Notes under the pieces: model-generated | What the model saw: only the letters and a program-made list of their open reading frames with translations | Told to the model about the DNA's origin: nothing | Database searches by the model: none | In this document: positions 1-12,746 of the stretch, piece after piece | Layout of the letters: each line of letters opens with the position of its first letter | Position numbering within the stretch: position 1 is the stretch's first letter | Made by a program: the position numbers and the translations under genes | Origin: Deltaproteobacteria bacterium | GTDB taxonomy: Bacteria; Myxococcota_A; UBA9042 | DNA length: 64,000 bases | Reading direction: 5' to 3' | NCBI GenBank assembly: GCA_020632665.1 | Contig: JACKFC010000018.1 | Span: 43,934-107,933, forward strand

Positions 1-404
1 TTCCCGGCACGATCGCCGACGCCCTCGGCTTCGGTTTCGGCCTGCGGATCGACCCGCGCCCGCTCGATCGCGACGCCTCCCGCGACCTCCTGGACCGCGT
101 CGGGCTCGCCGAATTGCCGCTGGATCGCAGCAGCGAAGGGCTCTCCGAGGGCCAGCTGCAGCGCGTCGCCTTGGTCCGCGCGCTGCTCGTCGCGCCGCAG
201 GTCCTGCTCCTCGACGAGCCCTCCGCTGCGCTCGACCCAGCCGCCCGCGCTGTGGTGCAGCAAGCGCTCGCGCGCTTCCTCGCCGATGGCGGCGCGGCGG
301 TCGTGGTCAGCCACGACGACGCCTTCGTCAGCGGACTGCGCGAGCTCGACCCCGGCGCCTGCCGCACGCTCGACCTGCTCGCCTTCGCTCCGGGGGCCGA
401 ATGA
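1..404 (+). CDS. fetA: ABC transporter ATP-binding protein, FetA/YbbL type (5' truncated by window edge)
   Basis: This is the C-terminal part of an ABC ATPase, read in the frame starting at base 3 with the stop at 402-404. The ABC signature (LSEGQLQRV), the Walker B stretch (VLLLDEPSAALD) and the H-loop (VVVSHDD) are all visible. The Walker A motif must lie left of the window. The stop overlaps the ATG of the next gene in an ATGA, so the two subunits are translationally coupled. The partner is a clear FetB/YbbM-type permease, so by family the pair would form the putative iron-exporting FetAB transporter at the inner membrane. The substrate is inferred from family only. The short tail after the H-loop fits a compact ATPase of about 225 aa. 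Confidence 0.75.
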   Translation, partial: PGTIADALGFGFGLRIDPRPLDRDASRDLLDRVGLAELPLDRSSEGLSEGQLQRVALVRALLVAPQVLLLDEPSAALDPAARAVVQQALARFLADGGAAVVVSHDDAFVSGLRELDPGACRTLDLLAFAPGAE

Positions 405-1216
405 CGCCCGACGTCGGCCTGCTCGAGCTCGCCGCGGTCGCGGTGTTGGTGCTGCTCTCGGGCGCGATCGGCCTGGTCTTGCAGCTGGGCATCACCCGAT
501 CGCTGCTGATCGCGGCGCTCCGCTCGGTGGTGCAGCTGGGCCTGCTCGGCCTGCTCCTCGACCGGCTCTTCGCGGTGGAGCACCCGGCGTGGGTCTTGCT
601 CTGGCTGACGGTGATGGTCGTCGCGGCGACCCGCGCGGCGCTCGCCCGTCCGGCCTACCGCGTGCCCGGCGCGGCTCCCTTGGCCTTTTTCGGCCTGGCC
701 CTGACCGCGTTGGCGACCACCTTCGCCGTCACCGCCGGCGTCCTGCAGACCGAGCCGTGGTGGCAGCCGCGCGTCGTGGTGCCGCTGTGCGGGATGCTGC
801 TCGGCAACGCGCTGAACGGCATCGCCCTGACGCTCGACAGCCTGCTCTCGACCTTGCGTGCCGAACGCGACGCGATCGAGCTCCACCTCGCGCTCGGCGC
901 CGACCGGCAAGAAGCGCTGCGCGGGCCGATGCGGGCTGCGCTGCGTCGCGGCATGACGCCGATCATCAACGCGATGAGCGTGGTCGGCATCGTCTCGCTG
1001 CCCGGCATGATGACGGGGCAGATCCTGGCCGGCGCCGAACCCTGGCAGGCCGTGCGCTGGCAGTTGGTGATCCTGTTCATGATCGCCGGCGCGACGACCT
1101 TGGGCAGCTTGGCGGTCGGTCTGGCGGTCGGAGCGCGGGTGATGACGGCCGATCCGACGCTGCGGATGGACCGGATCCTGCCGCGCGACGAAAAAGTCCT
1201 TGCGCAAACGAAGTAG
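401..1216 (+). CDS. fetB: FetB/YbbM (UPF0014) family ABC transporter permease
   Basis: This 271-aa, very hydrophobic protein has about seven membrane segments. Family hallmarks are the N-terminal helices followed by RSVVQLGLLG, the conserved GNALNGIAL segment near residue 128, and the cytosolic coupling stretch with LGADRQEA and MTPIINAMSVVGIVSLPGMMTGQ. The length matches E. coli FetB (about 260 aa). It starts at the ATG embedded in the stop of the upstream ATPase, so the two are one operon. In E. coli this pair exports iron and protects against peroxide stress; that role is inferred here. The last codons overlap a short palindrome and the -35/-10 region of the RNA gene that follows. Confidence 0.85.
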   Translation: MTPDVGLLELAAVAVLVLLSGAIGLVLQLGITRSLLIAALRSVVQLGLLGLLLDRLFAVEHPAWVLLWLTVMVVAATRAALARPAYRVPGAAPLAFFGLALTALATTFAVTAGVLQTEPWWQPRVVVPLCGMLLGNALNGIALTLDSLLSTLRAERDAIELHLALGADRQEALRGPMRAALRRGMTPIINAMSVVGIVSLPGMMTGQILAGAEPWQAVRWQLVILFMIAGATTLGSLAVGLAVGARVMTADPTLRMDRILPRDEKVLAQTK

Positions 1217-1227
1217 CTTGCTACTTT
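1200..1227 (+). promoter_or_regulatory. sigma-70-like promoter of the 6S RNA
   Basis: TTGCGC at 1200-1205, a 16-bp spacer and TACTTT at 1222-1227 lie inside the last codons of fetB. Counting 6-8 nt past the -10 places transcription start at about 1233-1236. That is exactly where the closing stem of the structured RNA begins (1235). The same -35 hexamer occurs in the parC promoter at 35 kb. Confidence 0.5.
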
Positions 1228-1228
1228 G

Positions 1229-1406
1229 GGGGCAGGTCGCGGCCCCTGCAGCATGACCCCTGGCCGTGATTGAGTTTTTTGGGATTTGGTCTTCCCGCGC
1301 AGATGCCCGAGCCCGCCCTGACGGGAGGGGCTGAAGCGTACAACCGACTCCCCCCTGGATTCGCGAGGTCCAGGGTTCAAGGCTGCAGGGTCCACGACCC
1401 GTACAT
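1229..1406 (+). ncRNA. ssrS: probable 6S RNA
   Basis: A non-coding stretch of about 175 nt folds into the 6S shape, one long rod with an open centre. The closing helix pairs 1235-1252 with 1382-1399 (18 positions, only two mismatches). Inside it, two long unpaired flanks (about 1253-1290 and 1335-1381) form the central bubble. The 3' flank holds a small hairpin (CCTGGA/TCCAGG, 1352-1372). The apical hairpin pairs CTTC and AGCCC with GGGCT and GAAG. The run GGTTCAAGG at the 3' side of the bubble matches a characteristic stretch of enterobacterial 6S RNA. A promoter precedes it and an intrinsic terminator follows. 6S RNA mimics an open promoter and sequesters sigma-70 RNA polymerase in stationary phase. 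The identification rests on structure and one short motif, without a covariance search. Confidence 0.68.
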
Positions 1407-1447
1407 CCGCGCCGGCGGTCGGAGACGACGCCGGCGCGGTTGTTTTT
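1407..1447 (+). terminator. strong Rho-independent terminator after the 6S RNA
   Basis: A perfect 11-bp GC stem (CCGCGCCGGCG at 1407-1417 with CGCCGGCGCGG at 1429-1439) and an 11-nt loop are followed by TTGTTTTT. This is the clearest intrinsic terminator in the window. It ends the structured RNA and any read-through from fetAB, and lies 40 bp before the converging prolyl oligopeptidase gene. Confidence 0.88.
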
Positions 1448-1487
1448 GGCCACGCCTGCGTACCGGCCGCTCTGGACGCGGCGCTGG

Positions 1488-3734
<2,247 letters not shown>

Positions 3735-3928
3735 GCCTGCTCCGGGACTCGGATCGGCGAGCGGAGGTGCTGAAGCGCCGAGAGCCGGAGGATTCGCGCC
3801 GGCTTGGCAGCCGTCAAGCTGGCTGGCTCAGCTACTCGCGCCCTTCGCGAAGCTGTGGCAGCATTCGCGCGAACCCCATGGTGCACGGGGCGTCCGCCAC
3901 CTTGGCGGTCTCGGAAAGGAGTTGGAAA

Positions 3929-5391
<1,463 letters not shown>

Positions 5392-5395
<4 letters not shown>

Positions 5396-8300
5396 GCCCG
5401 CACGCGCGGCGTGCCGCGGTCGCTCTGGTTCAGTTCGCCCTGATCCTGGGCACCGCAGGCTGCGGTGAAGACGACGGTGTCGGCAGCAAGGACGTTGCTG
5501 CCGGCACCGACACCGCCGACTCCAGCCTGACCGACGCCGGCGAGGCCGACGGGGCCTCCGATGCCACCGGCGGCGACGCCGGCAGCAAGGGTGATCCCGC
5601 CGGGCAACAGGCGATCCTGGGCCTGACCGAAGCCGGGACCCACGCGATCGCCGGGCTCCACGCACCGGTCCACGTGGTCGAGGACGCCGCCGGTGTTCCG
5701 CACATCTACGCCAGCGACGCGCACGACCTCGACCTCGCGCACGGCTTCATCGTCGGTCGCGACCGCTGGTTCGTGGTCGATATGGGCCGCCGCCTCGGCC
5801 AGGGCAAGGTCGCCGAGCTGCTCGGAGAGGCCGCGCTGGACAGCGATATCGAGTCGCGCCAATCCGCCATGGCCTTCGTCGCCAAGCAGATCCTCGCCGC
5901 GCTCGACCCGCAGCAGCAGGCCCGCTTCGACGCCTTCGCCGCCGGGCTCAACGCCTACCGCGACGCCGTCCTCGCCGGGACCTTGCCGCCGCCGTCGGAG
6001 CTGGTCCTCGCCGCGCCCCTGCTCGGGAAAAAGACCGCCGGCGAGCTGATGCAGCCCTTCACCCGCGCCGATGTGGCCGGCTTTGCGGCGGTTCTGGTCT
6101 ACCAACTCGGCTACGAGACCGGCGACGTCGGCCGCGGCAAGACCGCCGCGAAGATGGACGAGTGGTTCAAGGGTGCCGCGTTCGAGAAGCTCCGCCGCGA
6201 CGGCGCCATCGCCGACCTCTGGCAGTGGCTGGCGCCGGTCGAGGCCGTGAGCAGCTCCACCGGGTGGGGGCTCGAGACCGAGGCCGGGCCGCCGCCTCCG
6301 CCGCCGCCTCCTCTTCCGCCGTCGGGCGCTTCCGGCGAGACGCCGGCCGCCGCGGGCTTGCCGGATCCCGGCTCCGTGCGCGCCTTCGCCCGCCCGCCGA
6401 AGGTCGAGCAGACGATGCTCGCTCGCCTCGCCGGGCGCCTCGACGCCTTCGAGAAGCGGCTCGGTCGTGACGAAGACGCCGGCTTCGGCAGCAACGCCTG
6501 GGCGGTCGCCGCCTCGGGCACCGTCGACGGTCGCGCCCTGCTCGCCGGCGATGGCCACCTGCCGCTGACGATCCCGTCGCTCTTCTATCAAATCGGCCTG
6601 GACGACGCCGTCTTCGGTGGCGGCGCGCGGCATCAGGTGGGCTTGGTGATCCCCGGATTGCCACAGCTCGCGGTCGGCACCAACGGCAAGGTCGCCTGGT
6701 GCCAGACCCAGCTCATGGGCGATATCACCGATTGGTACGTCGAGCAGATCAGCCTCGACGCCGACGGCAAGCCCGCGACCAGCCTCTTCCAGGGCAAGCA
6801 GGAGAAGCTCGTCGCCGTCGAAGAGACGATTTCCGTCGCCGAGATCAAGAGCCCGCTCTTCCCCAGCGACGGCAAGCCGCTGAGCTTCACCCGCTGGACC
6901 ACCTTCGACGGCCGCTGGATCGCCACGATCGAGGGTCAAGAGGTCAAGCAGGGCCACGATCCCGGACCCGGCAAGGCCGTGGTGTTGCTCGACGGCCGCT
7001 GGATCGTCCCCGGCGACACCGACAACGACGGCCTGATCACCGCCATCAGCTTCGACTATACCGGGCTCGACGAGGGCAACCTGCTGCTCGCCGTGGACGG
7101 GTTCGGCCACGCCGAGAATGTCGACGACTTCCGCGAGGCGACCCGCAGCCTGGTCGCCTACTCGCAGAACTTGGTCGCCGCCGATGTCGACGGCGACGTC
7201 TACTATTCCGGCTATCAGGCCGTGCCCTGCCGCGGCTACCTCGCTCGCGAGGCGGACGGACGCTGGAAGGACGGCTCCGACCCGAACGGCCTGCTCGACG
7301 GCACCCTCTACGGCGGCTTCACCGTGCCGATCAAGGACGGGGTGGTCGACGAAGCGCCGGGCAAGGACGATCCCTACCGCTGCGTCGTCCCCTTCGAGAA
7401 GTACCCGGCCGCGAAGAGCCCCAAGCGCGGCTTTGTGCTCACGGCCAACAACGACCTCGGCGGCGCCAGCCTCGACGGCCGGATCGACAACGATCCTTGG
7501 TATATCGGCGGCCCATGGCTGGCCGGCTTCCGGGCCCGGCGGATCGAGCAGACCCTGCAGGAGCTGGTCGCGGCGAAGAAGGCGTCGGTCGCGACGATGC
7601 AGGCGCTGCAGGCCGACATTCGCTCGCCGCTCGGCGCGCGCTTCGCACCGGACCTGCGCGCCGCCATCGCCAAGGCCAAGGCGGCCTCGGTTGCTGGACC
7701 GAAGGACGAGGCCGAGACCCGCTTGGTCGAGCTCTATCGCGCGATGACGCCGACGGTCGACGACGTCGACGCCCGGCTCGCCGATTGGGAGCAGCGTGGC
7801 TTTCTCGCCGCGTCCGGCGTCGAGACCTTCTACCACCCCAAGGTCAGCGCCGAGGAGCGCAAGGACGCGGTGGCGACGACCTTGTTCAACCGCTGGATCG
7901 CGCGCTTCGGCGCGTTGGTCTTCGACGACGAACCGATGCCGGGCGTCTCGCGCTTCTCCGGCTCGACCTTCCGCGCCCGCGCCCTCGATCGGCTGATGAA
8001 GGGACGCGGCGCGGCCAACCCCCTCGCGCTGGTGAGCTGGAATGCCGAGACGGGCGAGCCGATCTACTTCGATCGCCTCGGCACGGCAGCGGTCGAGCGC
8101 AGCGAAGAGATCGCCCTGCAGGCCTTGGCCGAGGCGCTCGACTTCCTCCGCAGCCCGGCCAAGGGCCCCGGCAAGGGCGGCTTCGGCACCGAGGTGCTCG
8201 ACGATTGGCTGTGGGGCCTGCGCCACCTCGCCCGCTTCGAGTCGACCATCGCCGACTTCTTCACCGGCGACGGCTTCTCGGCGATCACCGACCAATTCGC

Positions 8301-8703
8301 GATCCAGACCGACAAGCTGCCCCTGCTCTCGGGCGATCCGGCCAAGCCGGGCAAATTCGAGAAGGGCGACCCGCGGCAAGGGCTGATCTGGTTCCCGCGC
8401 GGCGGCGACGCCTTCGTGGTCGACGCGGCCGGCGGCAACTGGAGCGGCGACGACGCGTGGTACGGCTCCGGCCCGGTCTTCCGCATGGTGATCGCGCTGG
8501 GCAAGGGCACGGCGGCTGCTGACGGCGGTGTCGGCGGCGCCAACGTGCTGCCGGGCGGCCAATCCGGGCTCAACGACAGCCCCTACTTCGCCGATCAGGC
8601 CGCGCTCTGGCTCGGCAACCAGGCGTTGCCGCTGCATTGGCACGTGAGCGACGTCGTCGCGGCGGCCAAGCACCGCATCACCCTCTTGCCCTCGGCTCCC
8701 TGA
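5392..8703 (+). CDS. penicillin acylase family (S45, Ntn-hydrolase) lipoprotein
   Basis: This 1103-aa protein is longer than the usual 750-850 aa of the family. It has a lipoprotein signal (LGTAGC) and a 45-residue Asp/Gly/Ala-rich spacer, then the alpha-chain start with GVPHIYA and GRDRWFVVDMGRRLGQG. Self-cleavage would expose the nucleophile Ser367 (GFG-SNAW), followed by GDGHLPLTIPS as in acylases that process themselves. Just before this site is an unusual proline run (about residues 300-315) in the linker expected to be excised. Family members hydrolyse amide bonds of penicillins, acyl-homoserine lactones or cyclic lipopeptides; the substrate here is unknown. Its start overlaps ompA by 4 bp, so both are made together and both go to the envelope. 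Confidence 0.9.
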
Positions 8704-8768
8704 CGCCTAGCCTGGATGCGCCGACGCCTCTGCAACCACCCCCGGCGCGGCGCCTTGGAGGATCGACC

Positions 8769-9683
8769 ATGTTCCGCAGCATCCTGCTCCTCTCCGACCT
8801 GACCGAGACGACGGCCTTCGCCTTCGCGCCCGTCGCGGCCCTCGCGAAGCAGCACCCTGGCGTTCGTGTCGTCCTGGCCCACGCCGTGGTCGGCTCGACC
8901 GAGCAATTCTTCCTCGACGACGCGATCCGCGGCCGGATCGACAAGCGCGCCATGGACAAGGCCCGGCCGCAGCTCGAAGAGCTCGGCGCGCGCTTGCACG
9001 CGATGGGGGTCGACGTCGAGATCGCGCTCGAGATCGGCTCGCCCTACAACGTCCTCTTCCAGCTCGCCGAGCGCTACGCTGCGGACTGCATCGTGGTGCC
9101 GACCAAGCACCAGCACAGCGTCGTGCGGCGGGTCAGCAACTCGGTGACAGCGCGCGCCATCCGGGCCCATGCGTTGCCGGTGATGACGATGAACCAGCAC
9201 TTCGGCGCACACGCTGCGGCGTTCGCCGGCTTCGGCACCGTCCTGCATCCGGTCGATTTCGGGCCGGGTCAGCGCGACGGTGTCAATGCGGCGGCCGAGT
9301 TTGCTGCCAGCGTCAGCGCCAAGCTCGAGTTGCTGCACGTCATCCGTCCCTTCCACCTCGACGACCTGCTCGAGGGCGAGGACGAGGCCGACGCCGCTGC
9401 CGCGCGCGCCGGCGTCGAGGCGATGCATACCCGCGCCGAGCAAGGCTTGGCCGACGTGCTGAGCCGCGTCTCCGGCGTCGGGGCAGAAGCCCGCGTGATC
9501 AGCGCCGACGCCCCTGGCGAAGGCATCTGCGCCCACGCCGCCGCGATCGGCGCCAGCTGCATCGTCCTGCCGGCCCTCGGCCGCGACAAGGTGCGGACCC
9601 AGTTGATGGGTTCGGTGGCGGAGTACCTGATCGCGCACGCGCCGTGCCCGGTGCTCTTCCACGACGGCCACGAGCACGCCTGA
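8769..9683 (+). CDS. tandem universal stress protein (UspE-like)
   Basis: This 304-aa protein starts at ATG 8769, 7 nt after GGAGG; an upstream in-frame extension lacks a ribosome site. Two Usp domains lie in tandem. The first covers about residues 1-145 (ILLLSDLTE at the first strand). The second covers about 155-300 (TVLHPVDFG, then PALGRDKVRTQLMGSVAEYLI and CPVLFHD, the usual ATP-loop and last strand). The second domain keeps the G-x9-GS-type loop better than the first. It is cytosolic and likely helps survival under stress or growth arrest. A possible promoter (TTGCCC, 16 bp, TAGCCT at 8686-8713) overlaps the end of the acylase gene. Confidence 0.9.
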   Translation: MFRSILLLSDLTETTAFAFAPVAALAKQHPGVRVVLAHAVVGSTEQFFLDDAIRGRIDKRAMDKARPQLEELGARLHAMGVDVEIALEIGSPYNVLFQLAERYAADCIVVPTKHQHSVVRRVSNSVTARAIRAHALPVMTMNQHFGAHAAAFAGFGTVLHPVDFGPGQRDGVNAAAEFAASVSAKLELLHVIRPFHLDDLLEGEDEADAAAARAGVEAMHTRAEQGLADVLSRVSGVGAEARVISADAPGEGICAHAAAIGASCIVLPALGRDKVRTQLMGSVAEYLIAHAPCPVLFHDGHEHA

Positions 9684-9703
9684 TCCGCTGCGGCTCTGGC
9701 CGC

Positions 9704-9733
9704 TTGTCAGCAGCGCTGCGCCCGGCCTACAAC
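9704..9733 (+). promoter_or_regulatory. sigma-70-like promoter giving a probably leaderless mRNA
   Basis: TTGTCA (9704-9709), 18 bp and TACAAC (9728-9733) form one of the best promoter matches in the window. Transcription would begin at about 9740-9741, the A of the ATG of the GT51 gene. No Shine-Dalgarno precedes that ATG, which fits a leaderless message. Confidence 0.5.
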
Positions 9734-9740
9734 GCCGACG

Positions 9741-12722
9741 ATGGAGCCCGTCGACCGCGTCCCTTCTCCTCCTGTGCGTCGTCGCTGGCTCGCGCGCGGG
9801 ATCGGTGCGGCCGTGGTCCTCCTCATGGTCGCGATCCCGATCCTCCGCTACGCCGCCGAGCGATGGGCCACCGAGAAGGCGACCGCGCTCGCCGGGACGC
9901 TCGGCGTCGAGATGCGGCTCGACAGCCTCGACCTCGGCCTGACCGGCAGCGCCCGGATCCGTGGCCTCGAATTGGCACGACAAGGCCAGCCGCTGCTGCG
10001 CTGCGATCGCGTCGAGGTCTCGCTCGCGCTGCGAACGCTGCGCCCCGAACGTCTTTGGCTCGTCGGCTGCCGCGGGGTCCTCCGGTTGCGCGAGGACGTG
10101 CCGGTCGATGTGGTCGCGCTGCGGCAGGCGTGGGACCGCCGCGCGAAGAAGCCGCGCGAGGCGTCCGGCGGCGGCGGTCGGGGCGAACCCAGCGTCATCG
10201 TCGACGCCGGTGAACTCGCCGTCGATGCCGTTGGTGGCCAGGCTGCGCGGCTGCACGAGGCCCGGGTCCTGGTCGATGCGGTGCACGGCAACCGAAACGG
10301 ACTGCAGGGCAAGATCGCGTTCCTGGGTCCCGTCGGCGGCAGCGGACGCTTTGTTCTCACCCGCGACGGCGACGATCTGCGCGCCGAGGTCGATGGCGGC
10401 GAGGGGGGCTTGGTCGTGCGCGCCGCGCCCGCTGGCCTGCAGCGTCTCAGCGTCGGCGCCGTGACGCTGCACGACAACGCCGACGCGCGCGACGTCGAGG
10501 CCCATCGCGTCGTCGTGGCCCGCGACGGCATCCAGCTCGCCATCGACCGCGCCGTCGCCCGCGGCAGCGGCCCGACCATCGCCCTGTACGGGCTGCGCGC
10601 CGTCCTTCCCGGCAGCTCTGCCACGCCGCCGGGCAGCCGCCTCGCGCGGCTGTACGAGCGCGCACGGGGGCTCGGCCTGCCGACCGAGGCGAGCGTGACG
10701 GTGACGGCAGACGCGGTCAGCACCGAAGACCTCTCGCGCCTGCTCGCCGGGGCGCTGCAGCTCCGCGCCGACGGTCTCGGGCTGCGCGGCGCCGGGTTCC
10801 GGGCCAGCGTCGGCTCGCTCGCGATCGCCCGCGACGGTGCGGCGCTCTTCGGGCCGCGCGGGCCGATGCGCTTGCAGCTCCGCCGGCCGGCGTTGCAGCT
10901 CGAGCTGGAAGATCCGGGCCTGGACGCGTTGGCCAGGCGCCTCGCCGAGCAGACCCCGAACTGGCTACGGGCGCGCTTCGGAGCGCTGCAGCAGCGCCTC
11001 GGCCGGGTCGCACAGCGGGGTCCGACCGGCGCGAGCGTCCGCCCGCAGAGCGCCAATCGGCCGCTCTGGCAGTCCAACCCGGAGAAGATGCCGCCCGCGA
11101 CGGCGCGTTTCGCGCCGGCTGCCGCCGCCCTCACCGCGCGCATGGACGCAGCGCTCCGACGTGCCGTCGGGCTGCGCGAGCAGCTCGGCCGCGTCGACTG
11201 GCGGGTCGACGTCCGCGGTGGTCGCCTCGCGATCCGCGGCGGCTCGCACACCGCCGCAGCGTCCTTCGATCTCGGCCTGGAGCCAAGGGCCAAAGGTCGG
11301 GATGGGCGCCTCCTGGTCGACGTCGCGATGGCGCTCGACGGACGGGCTGCAGGTCGACTCTCCTCGGCGCTCGTGCTCCCGCTCGCCGGGACGCCGCTCG
11401 AGGTCGCGCTGCACTTCGACGGCGCCGAGTTGGCGCGCGCGGCGTCGGCCCTCGTGCCGCGGATCGCCCTTGGTGCCGCGCCACGGTTGGCGGTCGACGT
11501 CTGGCTCACCGCGGCGCCGGGCGCCGGCGGATCGGCCCGGTTCGCGATCGACGCCAGCGACGTCGGCGTCGATTGGTGGCGCGTCTCGGCGCGTCCGCTG
11601 CGCGATTTTGCGATCCAGGCCCGCGGCGAGGCGCGCTTCGGCGGACCGAAAACGCCGCTCGAGCTCGCCCTGGCCGAGCTGCGCGTCGGGAGCAGCACCG
11701 CCACGGACCGCCTGGTCGCCGCCGGCTGGGCGCGGCTGCACGGTGTGAAGCGGCCCTCCATCGACCTGAGCGCGTGGCTGCCCGAGCAGGATTGCGGCGT
11801 CGCGCTGGGCGCATTGCCGGAGAGCCTGCTTCCGACTGTCGGCCGGGTCCGCGCCCGCGGCCGGCTCTCCGGTTGGGCCGATCTGCACCTCGATATCGCC
11901 CACCCCTGGTATTCCGAGATCGATCTGGGCTGGGACGATGCCCGCTGCACCTTGTTGGACGCCGGAAAACTCGACGTCGACGCGCTCGCCGAGCCCTTTC
12001 GACGGCCAGCGAACGAAGACGGCAAGCTCCGCGCTGACCAGCCGATCGGGCCACAGAGCGGCAGCTGGGTCGCGATCGGCGCGATGCCACGCTGGCTCTC
12101 CTACGCCATGGTCACGACCGAGGACGGCTCGTTCTGGCAGCACCGCGGGCTCAATACCTTCTTGCTCAACCGCGCGATTCGGCTCGATCTCCACGTCGGC
12201 CGCTTCGTCTACGGCGGCTCGACCATCACCCAGCAGCTGGCGAAGAACCTCTTCTTCCGGCGCGACAAGACGCTGCTGCGCAAGCTCGAGGAGGCGATCG
12301 CGACGTGGTTGATGGAGCGCCGCCTCGGCAAGCCGCGGATCCTCGAGATCTACTGCAACGCCGTGGAGATGGCGCCCGACCACTACGGCGTCGTGCGCGG
12401 CGCCGCGCTCTATTTCGGCAAGCGCCCCGAGCAGCTCGGCCCGGTCGAGGCGGCCTGGCTCGGCATCCTCAAGCCGTGCCCGCGCTGCGCCTATCGCCAC
12501 TTCAAGGCGCGCGCGATCCCCGGCTGGTACCAGAAACGCCTGCTCGAGATCCTGACTCGGATGTGGCGCAACGGCATGATCGACGACGCCCGCTTCGCCG
12601 AGGTGCGCAACCGCCCGCCGGCCTTCGTCGACTGGCCACCCGAGAAGCTCGCTGTGCGCTGGGATTGGCCGGTGCCGGAGAAGAAGGAGCCCGAGCCGCG
12701 TCGCCTGGATCGCGGCCGCTGA
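9741..12722 (+). CDS. AsmA-like / GT51 peptidoglycan glycosyltransferase fusion
   Basis: This 993-aa protein has one N-terminal membrane helix (about residues 18-40). A long periplasmic region of about 730 residues has alternating hydrophobic strands and begins like AsmA/TamB-type envelope proteins. The glycosyltransferase 51 domain is at about 775-960. That domain holds all the key motifs: TTEDGSFWQHRG with catalytic Glu794, GGSTITQQLAKN (825-836), RKLEEAIATW, and ILEIYCN...GAALYFGK. There is no transpeptidase domain, so it polymerises lipid II into glycan strands but cannot cross-link them. Ordinary monofunctional enzymes are about 240 aa; the large N-terminal half is unusual and may span the periplasm or bind lipid. 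It appears monocistronic. Confidence 0.9.
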   Translation: MEPVDRVPSPPVRRRWLARGIGAAVVLLMVAIPILRYAAERWATEKATALAGTLGVEMRLDSLDLGLTGSARIRGLELARQGQPLLRCDRVEVSLALRTLRPERLWLVGCRGVLRLREDVPVDVVALRQAWDRRAKKPREASGGGGRGEPSVIVDAGELAVDAVGGQAARLHEARVLVDAVHGNRNGLQGKIAFLGPVGGSGRFVLTRDGDDLRAEVDGGEGGLVVRAAPAGLQRLSVGAVTLHDNADARDVEAHRVVVARDGIQLAIDRAVARGSGPTIALYGLRAVLPGSSATPPGSRLARLYERARGLGLPTEASVTVTADAVSTEDLSRLLAGALQLRADGLGLRGAGFRASVGSLAIARDGAALFGPRGPMRLQLRRPALQLELEDPGLDALARRLAEQTPNWLRARFGALQQRLGRVAQRGPTGASVRPQSANRPLWQSNPEKMPPATARFAPAAAALTARMDAALRRAVGLREQLGRVDWRVDVRGGRLAIRGGSHTAAASFDLGLEPRAKGRDGRLLVDVAMALDGRAAGRLSSALVLPLAGTPLEVALHFDGAELARAASALVPRIALGAAPRLAVDVWLTAAPGAGGSARFAIDASDVGVDWWRVSARPLRDFAIQARGEARFGGPKTPLELALAELRVGSSTATDRLVAAGWARLHGVKRPSIDLSAWLPEQDCGVALGALPESLLPTVGRVRARGRLSGWADLHLDIAHPWYSEIDLGWDDARCTLLDAGKLDVDALAEPFRRPANEDGKLRADQPIGPQSGSWVAIGAMPRWLSYAMVTTEDGSFWQHRGLNTFLLNRAIRLDLHVGRFVYGGSTITQQLAKNLFFRRDKTLLRKLEEAIATWLMERRLGKPRILEIYCNAVEMAPDHYGVVRGAALYFGKRPEQLGPVEAAWLGILKPCPRCAYRHFKARAIPGWYQKRLLEILTRMWRNGMIDDARFAEVRNRPPAFVDWPPEKLAVRWDWPVPEKKEPEPRRLDRGR

Positions 12723-12746
12723 GCCTCTGCGTACGCGGCTCGCGGT

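Noticed and set aside
1350..1400. A tRNA-like GGTTCAA at about 1375
   Set aside because: The bases around it cannot form a T stem or acceptor stem. The motif is explained by the 6S RNA 3' bubble.
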